In this document: positions 1-8,107 of the stretch, one piece after another
Position numbering within the stretch: the first letter of the stretch is position 1
Layout of the letters: every line of letters starts with the position of its first letter
NCBI RefSeq assembly: GCF_001613305.1
Contig: NZ_BDCC01000021.1
Location: forward strand, 23,768 to 87,767
DNA length: 64,000 nt
Origin: Nocardia vaccinii NBRC 15922
GTDB taxonomy: Bacteria; Actinomycetota; Actinomycetes; Mycobacteriales; Mycobacteriaceae
Direction: 5' to 3'
Notes under the pieces: model-generated
Database searches by the model: none
What the model was told of the DNA's origin: nothing
Seen by the model: only the letters and a program-made list of their open reading frames with translations
Program-made: the position numbers and the translations under genes

Positions 1-978
1 GTACCCGATCCCGGGAGCCGGGCCATCTCGACCATCGGCGGAAATCTCGCGACCAATGCCGGTGGTCCGTGTTGCGCGAAGTACGGTGTCACCGGCGACC
101 ATGCCGTACGGATCAAAGCCGTGCTCGCGGACGGCCGGATAATCCATACCGGGTCCGAAACCCGCAAGAACGTCGCGGGATACAACCTGACCCAGCTACT
201 GGTCGGATCCGAGGGGACCCTGGCGGTCATCGTGGAGGCGACGATGCGGCTGCGTACCCGGGCCTCGCACACCGCCACGGTGGTGGCGGCCTTCGGCGCC
301 TCGGTCGAGGCGGTGGACGCGGTACTCGCCGCCCGAGCCGTGGCCGATCCCAGTTTGTGCGAATTCATGGACCGCACAACGATTTCCGCGATCAATGCGA
401 TGACCCGAATGGGCCTGGACGAGACGGCCGAGGCCCTGTTGCTGATCCAATGTGACGGTGAGGCCGCCGCGGCGGAAGCGCAGCGGTGCGCGCACGCGTG
501 CCGAGCCGCCGCGGCCACCGAGGTCTACCTGAGCGCTGACGCGGCCGAAAGCGCGGCGCTCATGCAGGCCCGGAGTATGGCGCTGCCGGCTCTCGAACGC
601 CGCGGCAGCACACTGCTCGACGATCTCGCGGTACCGGTGCCGAGGCTGCACGAAATGCTCGGTGCCATCCGGGAAATCGCCGAACGTCACCAGCTCGTCA
701 TCGGTACGTTCGGGCACGCGGCCGACGGGAATCTGCATCCCACGATCGTGTTCGACGCGGCCGATCCCGTTGCCGTGGAACGAGCTTCACGTGCATTCGA
801 GGAGATGGTCGGTGAGTGCCTGGCGCTGGGCGGGTCGATCACGGGCGAGCACGGCGTCGGAAATCTCAAGCGCCCCTATCTGGAATCCATGGTCGGGTCG
901 GTGCAGACGGAGTTGATGAGTCAGCTCAAAGCCGTCTTCGACCCCACCGGAATACTGAATCCGGGTCGCGGCTTCTGA
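1..978 (+). CDS. FAD-linked oxidase, GlcD/lactate dehydrogenase type (5' truncated by window)
   Basis: The reading frame is open from the first base, so the gene begins upstream of the window; about 325 codons are visible. The start of the visible part carries the FAD-binding (PCMH-type) signature IGGNLATNAGG, followed by LLVGSEGTLAVI. The rest is the FAD-linked oxidase C-terminal domain, including the flavin-contacting stretch TFGHAADGNLHP and the GGSITGEHGVG motif near the end. The family oxidises 2-hydroxy acids such as glycolate or D-lactate and passes electrons to a quinone or flavoprotein partner. The exact substrate cannot be read from the sequence. The nearby sigma54-type activator on the opposite strand may or may not control it. 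Confidence 0.9.
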   Translation, partial: VPDPGSRAISTIGGNLATNAGGPCCAKYGVTGDHAVRIKAVLADGRIIHTGSETRKNVAGYNLTQLLVGSEGTLAVIVEATMRLRTRASHTATVVAAFGASVEAVDAVLAARAVADPSLCEFMDRTTISAINAMTRMGLDETAEALLLIQCDGEAAAAEAQRCAHACRAAAATEVYLSADAAESAALMQARSMALPALERRGSTLLDDLAVPVPRLHEMLGAIREIAERHQLVIGTFGHAADGNLHPTIVFDAADPVAVERASRAFEEMVGECLALGGSITGEHGVGNLKRPYLESMVGSVQTELMSQLKAVFDPTGILNPGRGF

Positions 979-1045
979 GAGATTCCGGCTTCGGTCGGTC
1001 GATGCCGACGAGACGTCTCCCGGGTCCACTTCGTTGTGAACTACC

Positions 1046-1063
1046 ACCGGCACCGTTGCCGGT
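1046..1063. terminator. GC-rich hairpin between convergent genes
   Basis: Two 7-bp arms (ACCGGCA and TGCCGGT) pair perfectly around a CCGT loop in the gap between the oxidase gene and the convergent small gene. There is no clear T-run. Its position after both stop codons makes a bidirectional terminator the simplest reading. Confidence 0.4.
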
Positions 1064-1120
1064 ATAGCGATAGCGTCTTGCACTTTCACCCGAGAAAATG
1101 GTTCTGCGTCTCGACAGATG

Positions 1121-1552
1121 TCATCGGCGGCCACGTGTCGGCTGTGGCGCAGCCTCGTTTCGCCACACCGACATCAGCGCTGCCAGCAGAGCGCCCTTGA
1201 CCCATCGCACCTCCTTGTTGTCCATTCGACGAGCCCGGAGACCTTCGTGCAGCATCTCCACGAATCGCCGACGGCTGACACCGAATGCGATGAGCAGGTC
1301 GCCGTGGCCTGCCCCGCCGAAAGGCGCCCAGCGGATCGCGAATTCGATCGCCGACCCCGCGTCCGCATCCACCGATCGAGTGGATCGCAGGAAGTTCAAC
1401 TGGCTCAGCGAGGACCGAACCCAGGTCACGCCGTAGTTCATGCCGGTGGTGGTGTTCGATTCCTGGGCACGCGCGTACAGCGGCCGGGCCGGGGACGAAC
1501 GAGGGTTCTGCATCGCCGTGGGATCACCTCGACGGCGGTTCTGTGGATTCAT
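1121..1552 (-). CDS. small DUF3263-like protein
   Basis: This 143-residue protein starts at an ATG preceded by GAGGA at about 7 bp. The C-terminal half (about residues 67-135) reads AIEFAIRWAPFGGAG, then FGVSRRRFVEML, a pattern similar to actinobacterial DUF3263 proteins, which are small and helical with a helix-turn-helix-like core. The first 40 residues are basic and look disordered. A second start at Met38 is possible. The frame stays open far upstream but overlaps the regulator gene there, so the longer version is rejected. Function unknown; a small DNA-binding or structural protein is an inference. Confidence 0.6.
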   Translation of the reverse strand: MNPQNRRRGDPTAMQNPRSSPARPLYARAQESNTTTGMNYGVTWVRSSLSQLNFLRSTRSVDADAGSAIEFAIRWAPFGGAGHGDLLIAFGVSRRRFVEMLHEGLRARRMDNKEVRWVKGALLAALMSVWRNEAAPQPTRGRR

Positions 1553-1734
1553 GAGTGTCCTCGAGCGGTAGTGGGTAGTTCGCTCATATGCGCCTCTGGG
1601 ACCGACAGTCGGCCGATCCGGCGAGTGCGCGATGTTTGCTGAATCCATTGGATACTGTGACCTACGCCTCTGGCGTCTCAATGTGAGATATGCATCACCG
1701 TGGTGGGTGGATGGCCGGGCGCCGGCGGCGGAAG

Positions 1735-3495
1735 TTATGTGATGCCGTACTGCCTGATCTTGCGATACATGGTGGCGCGGGAGATACCCAGGTCGGCGGC
1801 GGCGGCCTGCTTGTCGCCGTCGTGATCGAGGAGGCTTCGCACGATCGCATCGCGTTCCAGCGCCTCCATGGGGGTGAGCGTGCGCCGGATCAGCGAATGG
1901 CATTCGGGTGGGAGTTTGTCGGGTGTGATGACGCCGGAACGTTGCCGGGTGAGTGTTTCGGCGAGCACCTGACGGAGTTGAGCGATATTTCCGGGCCATG
2001 ACAGTTTGGCGAGTTGCCGAAGCGCGGCGGGGGACATCGTGATGTCGGCGCCTCTGGTGAGTTCCCGGAGCAGAGACGGCACCAGATCGTCGAGATCCTC
2101 GATGCGATGCCGCAGGGCCGGAACGGGGACAGTGTGCATGAACAGCGGCAGTAGCTGGGCCTCCACCACAGGGGACGGATCGGCCGAGTTCATCGTTGCG
2201 GCGATCCAACCGCGGCCCGCGCAGGACTGCAGCACGGTGGACAACGGCTCGATGAGCTCCTCGGGCAATTCATCGATGTTGGTGAGGACGATATCGAAGT
2301 CGTCCCTGAGGATCTCGGCCTCGAGGGCGGTGAGAGCCTGCTCGACGTCGCGGCACCGGCCCAGGCGCAGTACGCGGATCGTCCGGTCCGGATGAACGTG
2401 GTGGGCGACCATTTCGGCCAGCTTGGCACGACCCGATCCGCGCTCTCCGTCGAGCACTACCCAGTTTCGATCGACGCAACATCGTTCGACCTGCTGACAG
2501 CTCCTGCCCCAGGAACTACTGCTTCCCGCGAGTCCGGGTATCAGCGGGGGGCGAGTCACGAGCCGCGTGTTGCTGACGGCGCTGTCGGTCAATGCGACGT
2601 GGGTCACGATGTGCGTGCGGCCACTGCGGAGGGTAAGTCGTTCGGCAACTGTGACTTTGGCGAAATAGCCACTGGGTAGTACGGCGCCGGCCGTGGTGGA
2701 CAGCGAGCGCTGAAGATCCGCCGCGTGCCCGAGCAGCGCATGCTGGTCGAGCGCGTCCAAGGATTCCCGCAGATAGCGGTTCATCAGCACGATATCGTCG
2801 CCGACGGCGAGGACCCCGGTGGGATAGCGACGGCACTGCCGCAGATACGTCTCGAGCAGGGCGGCTTCGCTCTCGGTGGCCTGCGCCCGCAGACGATCCT
2901 CGATCTGCGCGCCGGCGGTCTTGGCGAGAGTGACCAGCAGCGGATCCGATTTCCGTGCCCAGCACGTGAGGTCGAGAATCCCGGCTACGCGGCCCGAGAG
3001 CGGATCTCGGATGGGAGCCCCGGCGCAGGCGAGCCGTCCGAGGGTGCCGAGATAGTGTTCCCCGCCTTGGATGAAGGTCGGACGCCCGGTCTCGGCCGTG
3101 GTGCCGATGCCGTTCGTGCCGACGAACTTCTCGGCGTAGCTGTATCCGCACGCCAGTCGCACTTCGTCGAGGGCGGCCCGGATATTGGCATCGGGCGCGG
3201 CGCGGTCCAGGACCAATCCGTCCGCCGAGGTGAGAATGATGCTGACCGATTGAGCCGCCAGATCGTCGCCCAGCCGGTGCACGATCGGCGACGCCGCGAT
3301 GACCAGCGGAGAATCGAGATCCGGTTCTCGCACGAACGGCAGGTCCACTCGATCGGGATGCACGCGAAGCTCACGCGAGCGTTGCCAGGAATCGCGGACA
3401 GTGCCCGAAATCAATCCATCGTCGACGGAGCCCGAGGTCAGAAATTCGTCCCTTGCCTGCAGCAGGCGCGTGCTGGTGTCCACGTTGCTCACCAT
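1735..3495 (-). CDS. GAF-domain transcriptional regulator of the AcoR/sigma54-activator type with degenerate AAA+ module
   Basis: 586 residues. A GAF-type sensor region spans about 60-200 (it contains CGYSYAEKFVGTNGIGT, typical of AcoR-like regulators). A central region corresponds to an AAA+ domain, and a Fis-type helix-turn-helix sits at the C-terminus (DKQAAAADLGISRATMYRKI). The Walker A position reads GERGSGRA, lacking the usual GK[ST]; the Walker B position is VLTNIDE; the GAFTGA loop that contacts sigma54 is absent. Actinobacteria generally lack sigma54, so this protein probably acts as an ordinary DNA-binding regulator that responds to a small molecule through GAF. Likely targets are neighbouring oxidative catabolism genes, but no operator was identified. 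Confidence 0.88.
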   Translation of the reverse strand: MVSNVDTSTRLLQARDEFLTSGSVDDGLISGTVRDSWQRSRELRVHPDRVDLPFVREPDLDSPLVIAASPIVHRLGDDLAAQSVSIILTSADGLVLDRAAPDANIRAALDEVRLACGYSYAEKFVGTNGIGTTAETGRPTFIQGGEHYLGTLGRLACAGAPIRDPLSGRVAGILDLTCWARKSDPLLVTLAKTAGAQIEDRLRAQATESEAALLETYLRQCRRYPTGVLAVGDDIVLMNRYLRESLDALDQHALLGHAADLQRSLSTTAGAVLPSGYFAKVTVAERLTLRSGRTHIVTHVALTDSAVSNTRLVTRPPLIPGLAGSSSSWGRSCQQVERCCVDRNWVVLDGERGSGRAKLAEMVAHHVHPDRTIRVLRLGRCRDVEQALTALEAEILRDDFDIVLTNIDELPEELIEPLSTVLQSCAGRGWIAATMNSADPSPVVEAQLLPLFMHTVPVPALRHRIEDLDDLVPSLLRELTRGADITMSPAALRQLAKLSWPGNIAQLRQVLAETLTRQRSGVITPDKLPPECHSLIRRTLTPMEALERDAIVRSLLDHDGDKQAAAADLGISRATMYRKIRQYGIT

Positions 3496-3660
3496 CTGTT
3501 ACCTCGACTTTATCCCCGCGATACCCACGCTACCCGGAAATCTTGTGACGCAAATCTCATTATGAGACACCCGGGATTCGGCGGCTGTCGCCGGATAGGG
3601 GCGGCGGGCGTGGGCACATCGGCCGGGGTGCGTTACCAGCGTTGCGTCTCGCCATCAGGA

Positions 3661-3746
3661 TGTCAGTAGCTGACCAGCGGTTTCGCCACTCGGTGTCAGT
3701 AGTTTTCGCCACCGAATTGTCAGTGCATGCCGCATGAGGATGTCAG
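3661..3746. repeat. four TGTCAG-type repeats, probable IS21-like transposon end
   Basis: TGTCAG occurs at 3661, 3694, 3718 and 3741, with similar following bases (for example TGTCAGTAGTTTTCGCCACC at 3694). Multiple short repeats of this type are found at the ends of IS21-family elements. No transposase gene remains next to them. The last repeat runs into the stop of the recombinase remnant. Confidence 0.45.
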
Positions 3747-3988
3747 AGCTGACCTGCGGATTCCGCTGACTGGGCGAGCTTCACCTCGCCGTGCACTACG
3801 GCCAGGCTGACGCCGACTCCGCGGGCGATCTCGCGCAACGATTGGCCTTCGGCGTGCCGTGCGAGGATCGCGCGGCGTTTGCTGATTTTCTCCTCGAACA
3901 CCCGCACGCAGATCTCGTCGAGATCGTCGTGCTGGCGTTGGGTTTCCTGCTTGCTTGTGCTCACTCGCACGAGCCCGACGAGCGCCAT
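3743..3988 (-). pseudogene. serine recombinase (resolvase) remnant with internal deletion
   Basis: The 81-residue frame starts with a good GGAGG ribosome site. Residues 1-37 match the N-terminus of a small serine recombinase, including the nucleophile region LVRVSTSKQ and the stretch ending VFEEKIS. Residues 38-75 jump straight to the C-terminal helix-turn-helix (KRRAILARHAEGQSLREIARGVGVS). Intact family members are about 180-200 residues, so roughly 100 codons holding most of the catalytic domain are missing while the frame is kept. It cannot be an active recombinase. It could still make a small DNA-binding peptide. Confidence 0.8.
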
Positions 3989-4291
3989 CTGCGGGCCTCC
4001 GAGCGTTCAGTAAAGGTGTTCGACAACCGGGGAGGACGGTACCCGGAAACGAACGGGTTTCCGAACACTCGATCCTGCGGAAACGTCAGGTTGGACCTAT
4101 GGCGTAGTGCGCGTTCGGTAGACGGTCGTTTTCCGAACGCAGGCAAACCCGTTGTCGATGTTCGATGTCCTGTGCACTGATGCCCGCACTTGTATGGATC
4201 CGCTGCTCGGCGTCCATCGGCGGCAGTGTCATCGCCGTGTGGCCTGACAAGCGGTGCAGTACACGATCCGGCACGACTACCGTTGCGGGTT
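3989..4291. other. intergenic stretch with two inverted repeats
   Basis: No convincing gene. It contains a hairpin-forming repeat at 4044-4063 (7-bp arms CGGAAAC and GTTTCCG, 6-bp loop) and a looser pair CGTTCGG/CCGAACG near 4111-4140. Either could be an operator for the downstream peptidase gene or a transposon scar. Confidence 0.4.
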
Positions 4292-5263
4292 GTGTCTGTT
4301 TCCGAAGCGCGACAACCGTTTCCCGAGATCCAGCCATATGAGTCGGGGCTGCTGGATGTCGGTGACGACAACCGAATTTACTGGGAAACCAGCGGCAACC
4401 CGCATGGCCGACCCGCTCTGGTGGTCCACGGAGGCCCCGGCAGCGGTGGCCGGCGCGGGGCGCGCAAAACGTTCGACCCGAACGCCTTCCGGATTGTGCT
4501 GTTCGATCAGCGCGGATGCGGTGAGAGCATGCCGCATGCCTCCGATCCCAGCGTCGATATGGCGCACAACACCACCGAGCACCTCCTGGCCGACATGGAA
4601 CTGCTGCGCGAACACCTCGGTATCGAACGCTGGCTGCTCTACGGTGGCTCGTGGGCATCCACCCTGATCCTTGCCTACGCCCAGCGTCACCCGGACCGGG
4701 TGATCGGGATCGTGCTGGTCGGAGTGACCATGACCAGGCCACGCGAGATCGACTGGCTCTACCACGGCCTGCGGTTGCTGCTACCGGTCGAATGGGAGCG
4801 ATTCCGCAACGCGGTGCCGACCGCGGACCAGGAAGGGAATCTGGTCGAGGCGTACCGGCGACTGATGGAGCACCCGGATCCGGCCGTGCGCGAGACGGCC
4901 GCGCGGGAATGGTGCGCGTGGGAAGACGCGGTGATCGCGCACGAAACCCTCGGCACACCAGGCCAATACAGCGCCAAACCGGATGCGGACCGGTTGGCGT
5001 TCGTCCGGATCTGCACCCACTATTTCGCCCACGCCGCCTGGCTCGACGACGGCCGGTTGCTCCGTGACGCGCACCGCCTCGCCGGGATTCCAGGGATTCT
5101 CATCCACGGTCGTCTCGACCTGTCCGGACCGCTGCTCACCGCCTGGGAACTCGCTCGAGCCTGGCCCGACGCAGAACTGCGGATCATCGACGACTCCGGG
5201 CACACCGGCAGCCCCGCCATGGCAACAGCCGTCCTCGAAGCCGTCGCCCGATTCGCCAACTGA
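4292..5263 (+). CDS. pip: proline iminopeptidase (alpha/beta hydrolase, peptidase S33)
   Basis: The enzyme removes N-terminal proline from peptides in the cytoplasm. It shows the oxyanion motif VHGGPG, the family pattern LFDQRGCGES, the nucleophile elbow GGSWAST, the late Asp segment HGRLDLSGP and the His in DSGHTGS. With a GTG start at 4292 the protein has 323 residues, normal for prolyl iminopeptidase (about 310-320) and in line with the conserved N-terminus PFPEIQPYESGLLDVG. An upstream ATG at 4190 would add 34 residues without family similarity. No strong Shine-Dalgarno sequence is visible, so the start is the least certain point. Confidence 0.88.
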   Translation: MSVSEARQPFPEIQPYESGLLDVGDDNRIYWETSGNPHGRPALVVHGGPGSGGRRGARKTFDPNAFRIVLFDQRGCGESMPHASDPSVDMAHNTTEHLLADMELLREHLGIERWLLYGGSWASTLILAYAQRHPDRVIGIVLVGVTMTRPREIDWLYHGLRLLLPVEWERFRNAVPTADQEGNLVEAYRRLMEHPDPAVRETAAREWCAWEDAVIAHETLGTPGQYSAKPDADRLAFVRICTHYFAHAAWLDDGRLLRDAHRLAGIPGILIHGRLDLSGPLLTAWELARAWPDAELRIIDDSGHTGSPAMATAVLEAVARFAN

Positions 5264-5311
5264 GCCCTGTTCATCAATGGTGGATTGGCGGGTCTAGCTT
5301 TTTTGGAGGCT

Positions 5312-5760
5312 TCAGACCTCCAGAGGGCCGCCGTTGACGTCGCAGGGCCGCAGGTATCGGTCGTACCAGTTCCATGTGAACTGCTTTCCCGGATGTCGCT
5401 GCAGGCTTTGATAGTAGGTCGTCCAGGCAACGAAGTCTGCCATCTGCACCCAGGCAGATCGGTGAGCCGGAACGAACAGCGGGTCCTCGAGCAGGTTCCG
5501 TGCGCTGAGCTTGAGGTCGCGGTGGGCGTTGTAGTAGGACGTTTCGGTGCCGCGCCGTCCATGATGATCATTCCGTTCTCCCCGGCTGCACGAGCCGGGT
5601 GTCGAGGTGGTTCACCAGCCCGGCATAGGTGGCGTTCCGTTCGACGGCGTATTCCTTGAGGGTTTGCAGGAGCAGTTTGCCGAACGGGTCGGCCCAGTCG
5701 TCGATCCTTGCTTGGGGTAAGGGACTCCGGCATGTCGGAGAGCCCGCGGTAGTAGTGTTG
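5312..5760 (-). pseudogene. DUF3800-family gene remnant, frameshifted
   Basis: Translating the minus strand in three successive frames rebuilds a DUF3800-like C-terminus. One frame gives FGKLLLQTLKEYAVERNATY and NHLDTRLVQPG. A second gives ENGMIIMDG. A third gives TSYYNAHRDLKLSARNLLED, then VQMADFVAWTTYYQSLQ, and ends GGPLEV-stop at 5312. Frame changes fall near 5580 and near 5555. DUF3800 proteins are RNase H-like and often travel with mobile elements. At least two frameshifts mean it is not expressed as an intact protein. Confidence 0.75.
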
Positions 5761-5828
5761 GAGGCTCTTCGGGGAAGCGCGGATCGAACTTGCTGCAGGC
5801 TCGTCATCGGAAGCTGGTCGGAGGGGCG

Positions 5829-6497
5829 ATGGTTGGTCGGGTGCTGGTGTTCCTGGTCGGAGGCGGGCTGGCGGTGTTCGCGCTGGTGCATGCGGTGGAT
5901 CCGTTTCATCAGACGCGGGAGTATCGGCATCAGGTGGCGTGTGAGAAGCGCGTAGGGAGCTGCTTCGACGAAGAGGTCGTCACCATAACCGAGAGGCGTA
6001 CGTACACAACGACTTCCACCCAGCACAACAGCGATGGGACCACCAGCACGAGCACGACGAATCACCTCGAGATCAGTTGGGTACGCGACGGGGAGAAGCA
6101 CTCGCACGACGTGAACGGCGAGCTTTTCGGGAAGGCCCGGGAAGGTGGGCAGGCGACGCTGCGGATGTGGGAGGGGCAGGTCGTCGGAATCGTCGTCGAC
6201 GGGCAGTCTGATTCGTACGACCCGCGTCAGACCGGGCGGCTGGGGTGGTGGCTGTGGCTGGCGTTCGTGGGGGTTGGGGTGGCGCTGGCAGGGGGGTTCG
6301 AGACGGTGGGGGTGTTCATGGGGGCTTTCCGGCTGTTCGCGTGGTCTTTCGCCGGAGCCGTGCCGCTCGTAGTGTTCGTGCCGACCCTGCTTGCCAACGG
6401 GGCGGAGCCGAATTTCGGGTTCTTCGTTCTGGCGGGGGTCACTGTCCTGTTCACCGGGGCCGGGATTGCGATGCTGGTCACCTCGCTTCGCGACTGA
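5829..6497 (+). CDS. membrane protein of unknown function, DUF3592-like topology
   Basis: 222 residues from ATG 5829, which has GGAGGGG immediately upstream (closer than usual). One transmembrane segment at about residues 3-21 is followed by an extracytoplasmic domain of roughly 110 residues rich in Thr/Ser (TTSTQHNSDGTTSTSTTNH) and then three more hydrophobic segments (about 135-155, 160-185, 195-215). The arrangement resembles actinobacterial DUF3592 proteins, which have a small beta-rich domain between membrane helices. Assignment to that family is inference. It stands alone beside the DUF3800 remnant. Confidence 0.7.
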   Translation: MVGRVLVFLVGGGLAVFALVHAVDPFHQTREYRHQVACEKRVGSCFDEEVVTITERRTYTTTSTQHNSDGTTSTSTTNHLEISWVRDGEKHSHDVNGELFGKAREGGQATLRMWEGQVVGIVVDGQSDSYDPRQTGRLGWWLWLAFVGVGVALAGGFETVGVFMGAFRLFAWSFAGAVPLVVFVPTLLANGAEPNFGFFVLAGVTVLFTGAGIAMLVTSLRD

Positions 6498-6839
6498 TTT
6501 CGCCGGTTGGGGTTCCCGGTAGCGGCCCCTGCTCCGGGGTCCGGACTGGTGAGGTCCCCAGAGCTTCAGGTGGGTCGCTAGGTGGCGTGTTCGGGGGCCG
6601 TTAGGTGGGTCGATCAAAACGGGTCGCCGTAGTATCGGCCGAATTTTGGGGCGGATATGACGTAGTGCGCTGGTACAGGCGGGTTTTCGTGTTCGCCCTG
6701 CCCCGCAGGGGAACCCCAGCGAGTCTGACCTCACCAGGCGCCAAGCTCATATCAGTTGTTTTTTCGGCGATTACTACCGGAACCCCCAGCACCGTGGAGC
6801 TGACCAGACTTGCCTCGGATAAGTGAACCTGGTTGGTGG
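6498..6839. other. intergenic stretch, nothing recognisable
   Basis: Short frames exist on both strands, but none has a ribosome site and a recognisable domain. The region lies between a plus-strand membrane gene and the 3' end of the pentapeptide-repeat gene, so it should hold both terminators. No strong hairpin was found by eye. Confidence 0.4.
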
Positions 6840-7685
6840 TCAGTACTCGAGCAGAGCGCTTGCACTCCGTCCGGTGGCGGGGTTCAAGATGTAGACCCCA
6901 TCTTCTTGCTCGATCGAGTGCGCACGAATCTCGTTGGTATTGAGGCCCCACCTCGTGCTACTCGACCATGTCACAGCCGTGAGGACTTCTATTCTCGGTA
7001 GATTCGCGTTTTCCAGATTCGCGCCGAAAAGGTTCGCGTTCTCCAGGTTCGCGCCGACTAGGTTCGCGCCGCGCAGGTTCGCCCAGGTCAGGTTCGCGCC
7101 GACTAGGTTCGCGCCGCGCAGGTTCGCCCAGGTCAGGTTCGCGCCGACTAGGTTCGCGCCGCGCAGGTTCGCCCAGGTCAGTTTCGCAAGGGTCAGGTCC
7201 GCCCGGGTCAGGTTCGCGTTCCCCAGGTTCGCGTTCTCCAGGTTCGCGCGGTTCAGGTCCGCGCCGTGCAGGTTCGCACTGACCACGTCCGCGCCAGTCA
7301 GGTTCGCGCCGTGCAGGTCCGCCCAGGTCAGGTTCGCGCCGCGCAGGTTAGCGCGGTTCAGGTCCGCGCCGTTCAGATCCACATTCGCCAGGTCCGCGCC
7401 GTTCAGATCCTTATCGGTGAGGTTGACCTCGACCGATTCTGCTTGAGCGGGATCCGCGCTGGGCTCGCCAGTGGGCAGCTCCCTAGGGGCGGCGAGAGGC
7501 GGTGTGCCGCTGCTTCCTCGATATTCATCAGGATGGCCTGATACGAATGCCGGAGTCGATCCAGCCAGCGCCGCCAAAAATCGACGCACGATGCTTCGTG
7601 GTTCTTTACTCGCGACTGCGGTGAAGGCCGGAGTCGATCCAGCCAGCGCCGCCACTAGTTGGCGGCCAAAGCGTCGAGTGCTCAT
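6840..7685 (-). CDS. pentapeptide-repeat protein
   Basis: 281 residues. An N-terminal basic segment contains two copies of AALAGSTPAF (residues 12-21 and 38-47). A low-complexity linker follows, and from about residue 85 to 235 there are roughly 28 pentapeptide units of the A(N/D)L-x-x type (NLRGANLVGANLTWANLRGA). Such repeats fold into a right-handed quadrilateral beta helix; some members mimic DNA and protect gyrase, while most have no known role. The last 45 residues are not repeats. The start codon overlaps the stop of the upstream membrane gene by 4 bp (ATGA), so the two genes are translationally coupled. Confidence 0.85.
   Translation of the reverse strand: MSTRRFGRQLVAALAGSTPAFTAVASKEPRSIVRRFLAALAGSTPAFVSGHPDEYRGSSGTPPLAAPRELPTGEPSADPAQAESVEVNLTDKDLNGADLANVDLNGADLNRANLRGANLTWADLHGANLTGADVVSANLHGADLNRANLENANLGNANLTRADLTLAKLTWANLRGANLVGANLTWANLRGANLVGANLTWANLRGANLVGANLENANLFGANLENANLPRIEVLTAVTWSSSTRWGLNTNEIRAHSIEQEDGVYILNPATGRSASALLEY
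7047..7181. repeat. three perfect tandem copies of a 45-bp unit
   Basis: Units at 7047-7091, 7092-7136 and 7137-7181 are identical at DNA level. Each encodes three pentapeptides on the minus strand (LTWAN-LRGAN-LVGAN). Perfect identity indicates very recent duplication, and copy number may vary between strains. Confidence 0.9.
7549..7654. repeat. 28-bp direct repeat inside the pentapeptide gene
   Basis: An identical 28-bp sequence occurs at 7549-7576 and 7627-7654, 78 bp apart (26 codons, in frame). On the minus strand it encodes the duplicated AALAGSTPAF block near the protein's N-terminus. Confidence 0.85.
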
Positions 7686-8017
7686 GGCTTTGGCCTCTCC
7701 CCGTCATCGTCTTCCCCAGGCAGGAGTGATTCGACGTATTGACTGAGCTTCTTGACGACGACCGGAGTGGCTGTACCGATCCCGAAGGCTAGGCCACTCG
7801 CGGCAACATTCGCGGCGATCAGCCCACTACCGACCACGACGGACGCGGTCGCCGCTCCAATGCCGAGCTGCACTACAACCGAGGCGGCATAGGGACCACC
7901 ACCCGGGCCCTTCGGTCGCGCCCATGGCCAGCCTTTTGCACGTCTAGTGGCTTCGACGAATACCACTCCGCAGTTGACGGCCGCGCCAACGCACCCCCAC
8001 ACGGCATACAGCGACAT
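7682..8017 (-). CDS. small membrane protein, first gene of the pentapeptide operon
   Basis: 111 residues. Hydrophobic segments lie at about residues 2-22 and 46-90 (GIGAATASVVVGSGLIAANV and following), separated by a basic, Gly/Pro-rich loop (RRAKGWPWARPKGPGGG), with an acidic tail (LLPGEDDDGERPKP). Its stop overlaps the start of the pentapeptide-repeat gene (ATGA), so the two are very likely made together and may work together at the membrane. No family recognised. Confidence 0.7.
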   Translation of the reverse strand: MSLYAVWGCVGAAVNCGVVFVEATRRAKGWPWARPKGPGGGPYAASVVVQLGIGAATASVVVGSGLIAANVAASGLAFGIGTATPVVVKKLSQYVESLLPGEDDDGERPKP

Positions 8018-8107
8018 ACTCGAACGATAGGCTGCCTCCGCCAGATCCGTTGCCCGACGGCGTAATGCACTTACTCCCCAACCGGGAGCTATGCAGTGTC
8101 GAGAATC

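Noticed and set aside
1553..2209. Upstream extension of the DUF3263-like gene to 362 codons
   Set aside because: The extra part overlaps the regulator gene on the same strand in another frame and is Arg/Pro/His-rich shadow sequence; the ATG at 1552 has a ribosome site.
4190..4291. Longer N-terminus for the proline iminopeptidase
   Set aside because: The 34 extra residues show no family similarity and cross a likely regulatory region.
6605..6826. 73-codon plus-strand frame
   Set aside because: No ribosome site and no family; possible but unsupported.
7000..7440. Regular repeats that at first look like a CRISPR array
   Set aside because: Units of 15 and 45 bp have no unique spacers and are in frame with a pentapeptide-repeat protein.
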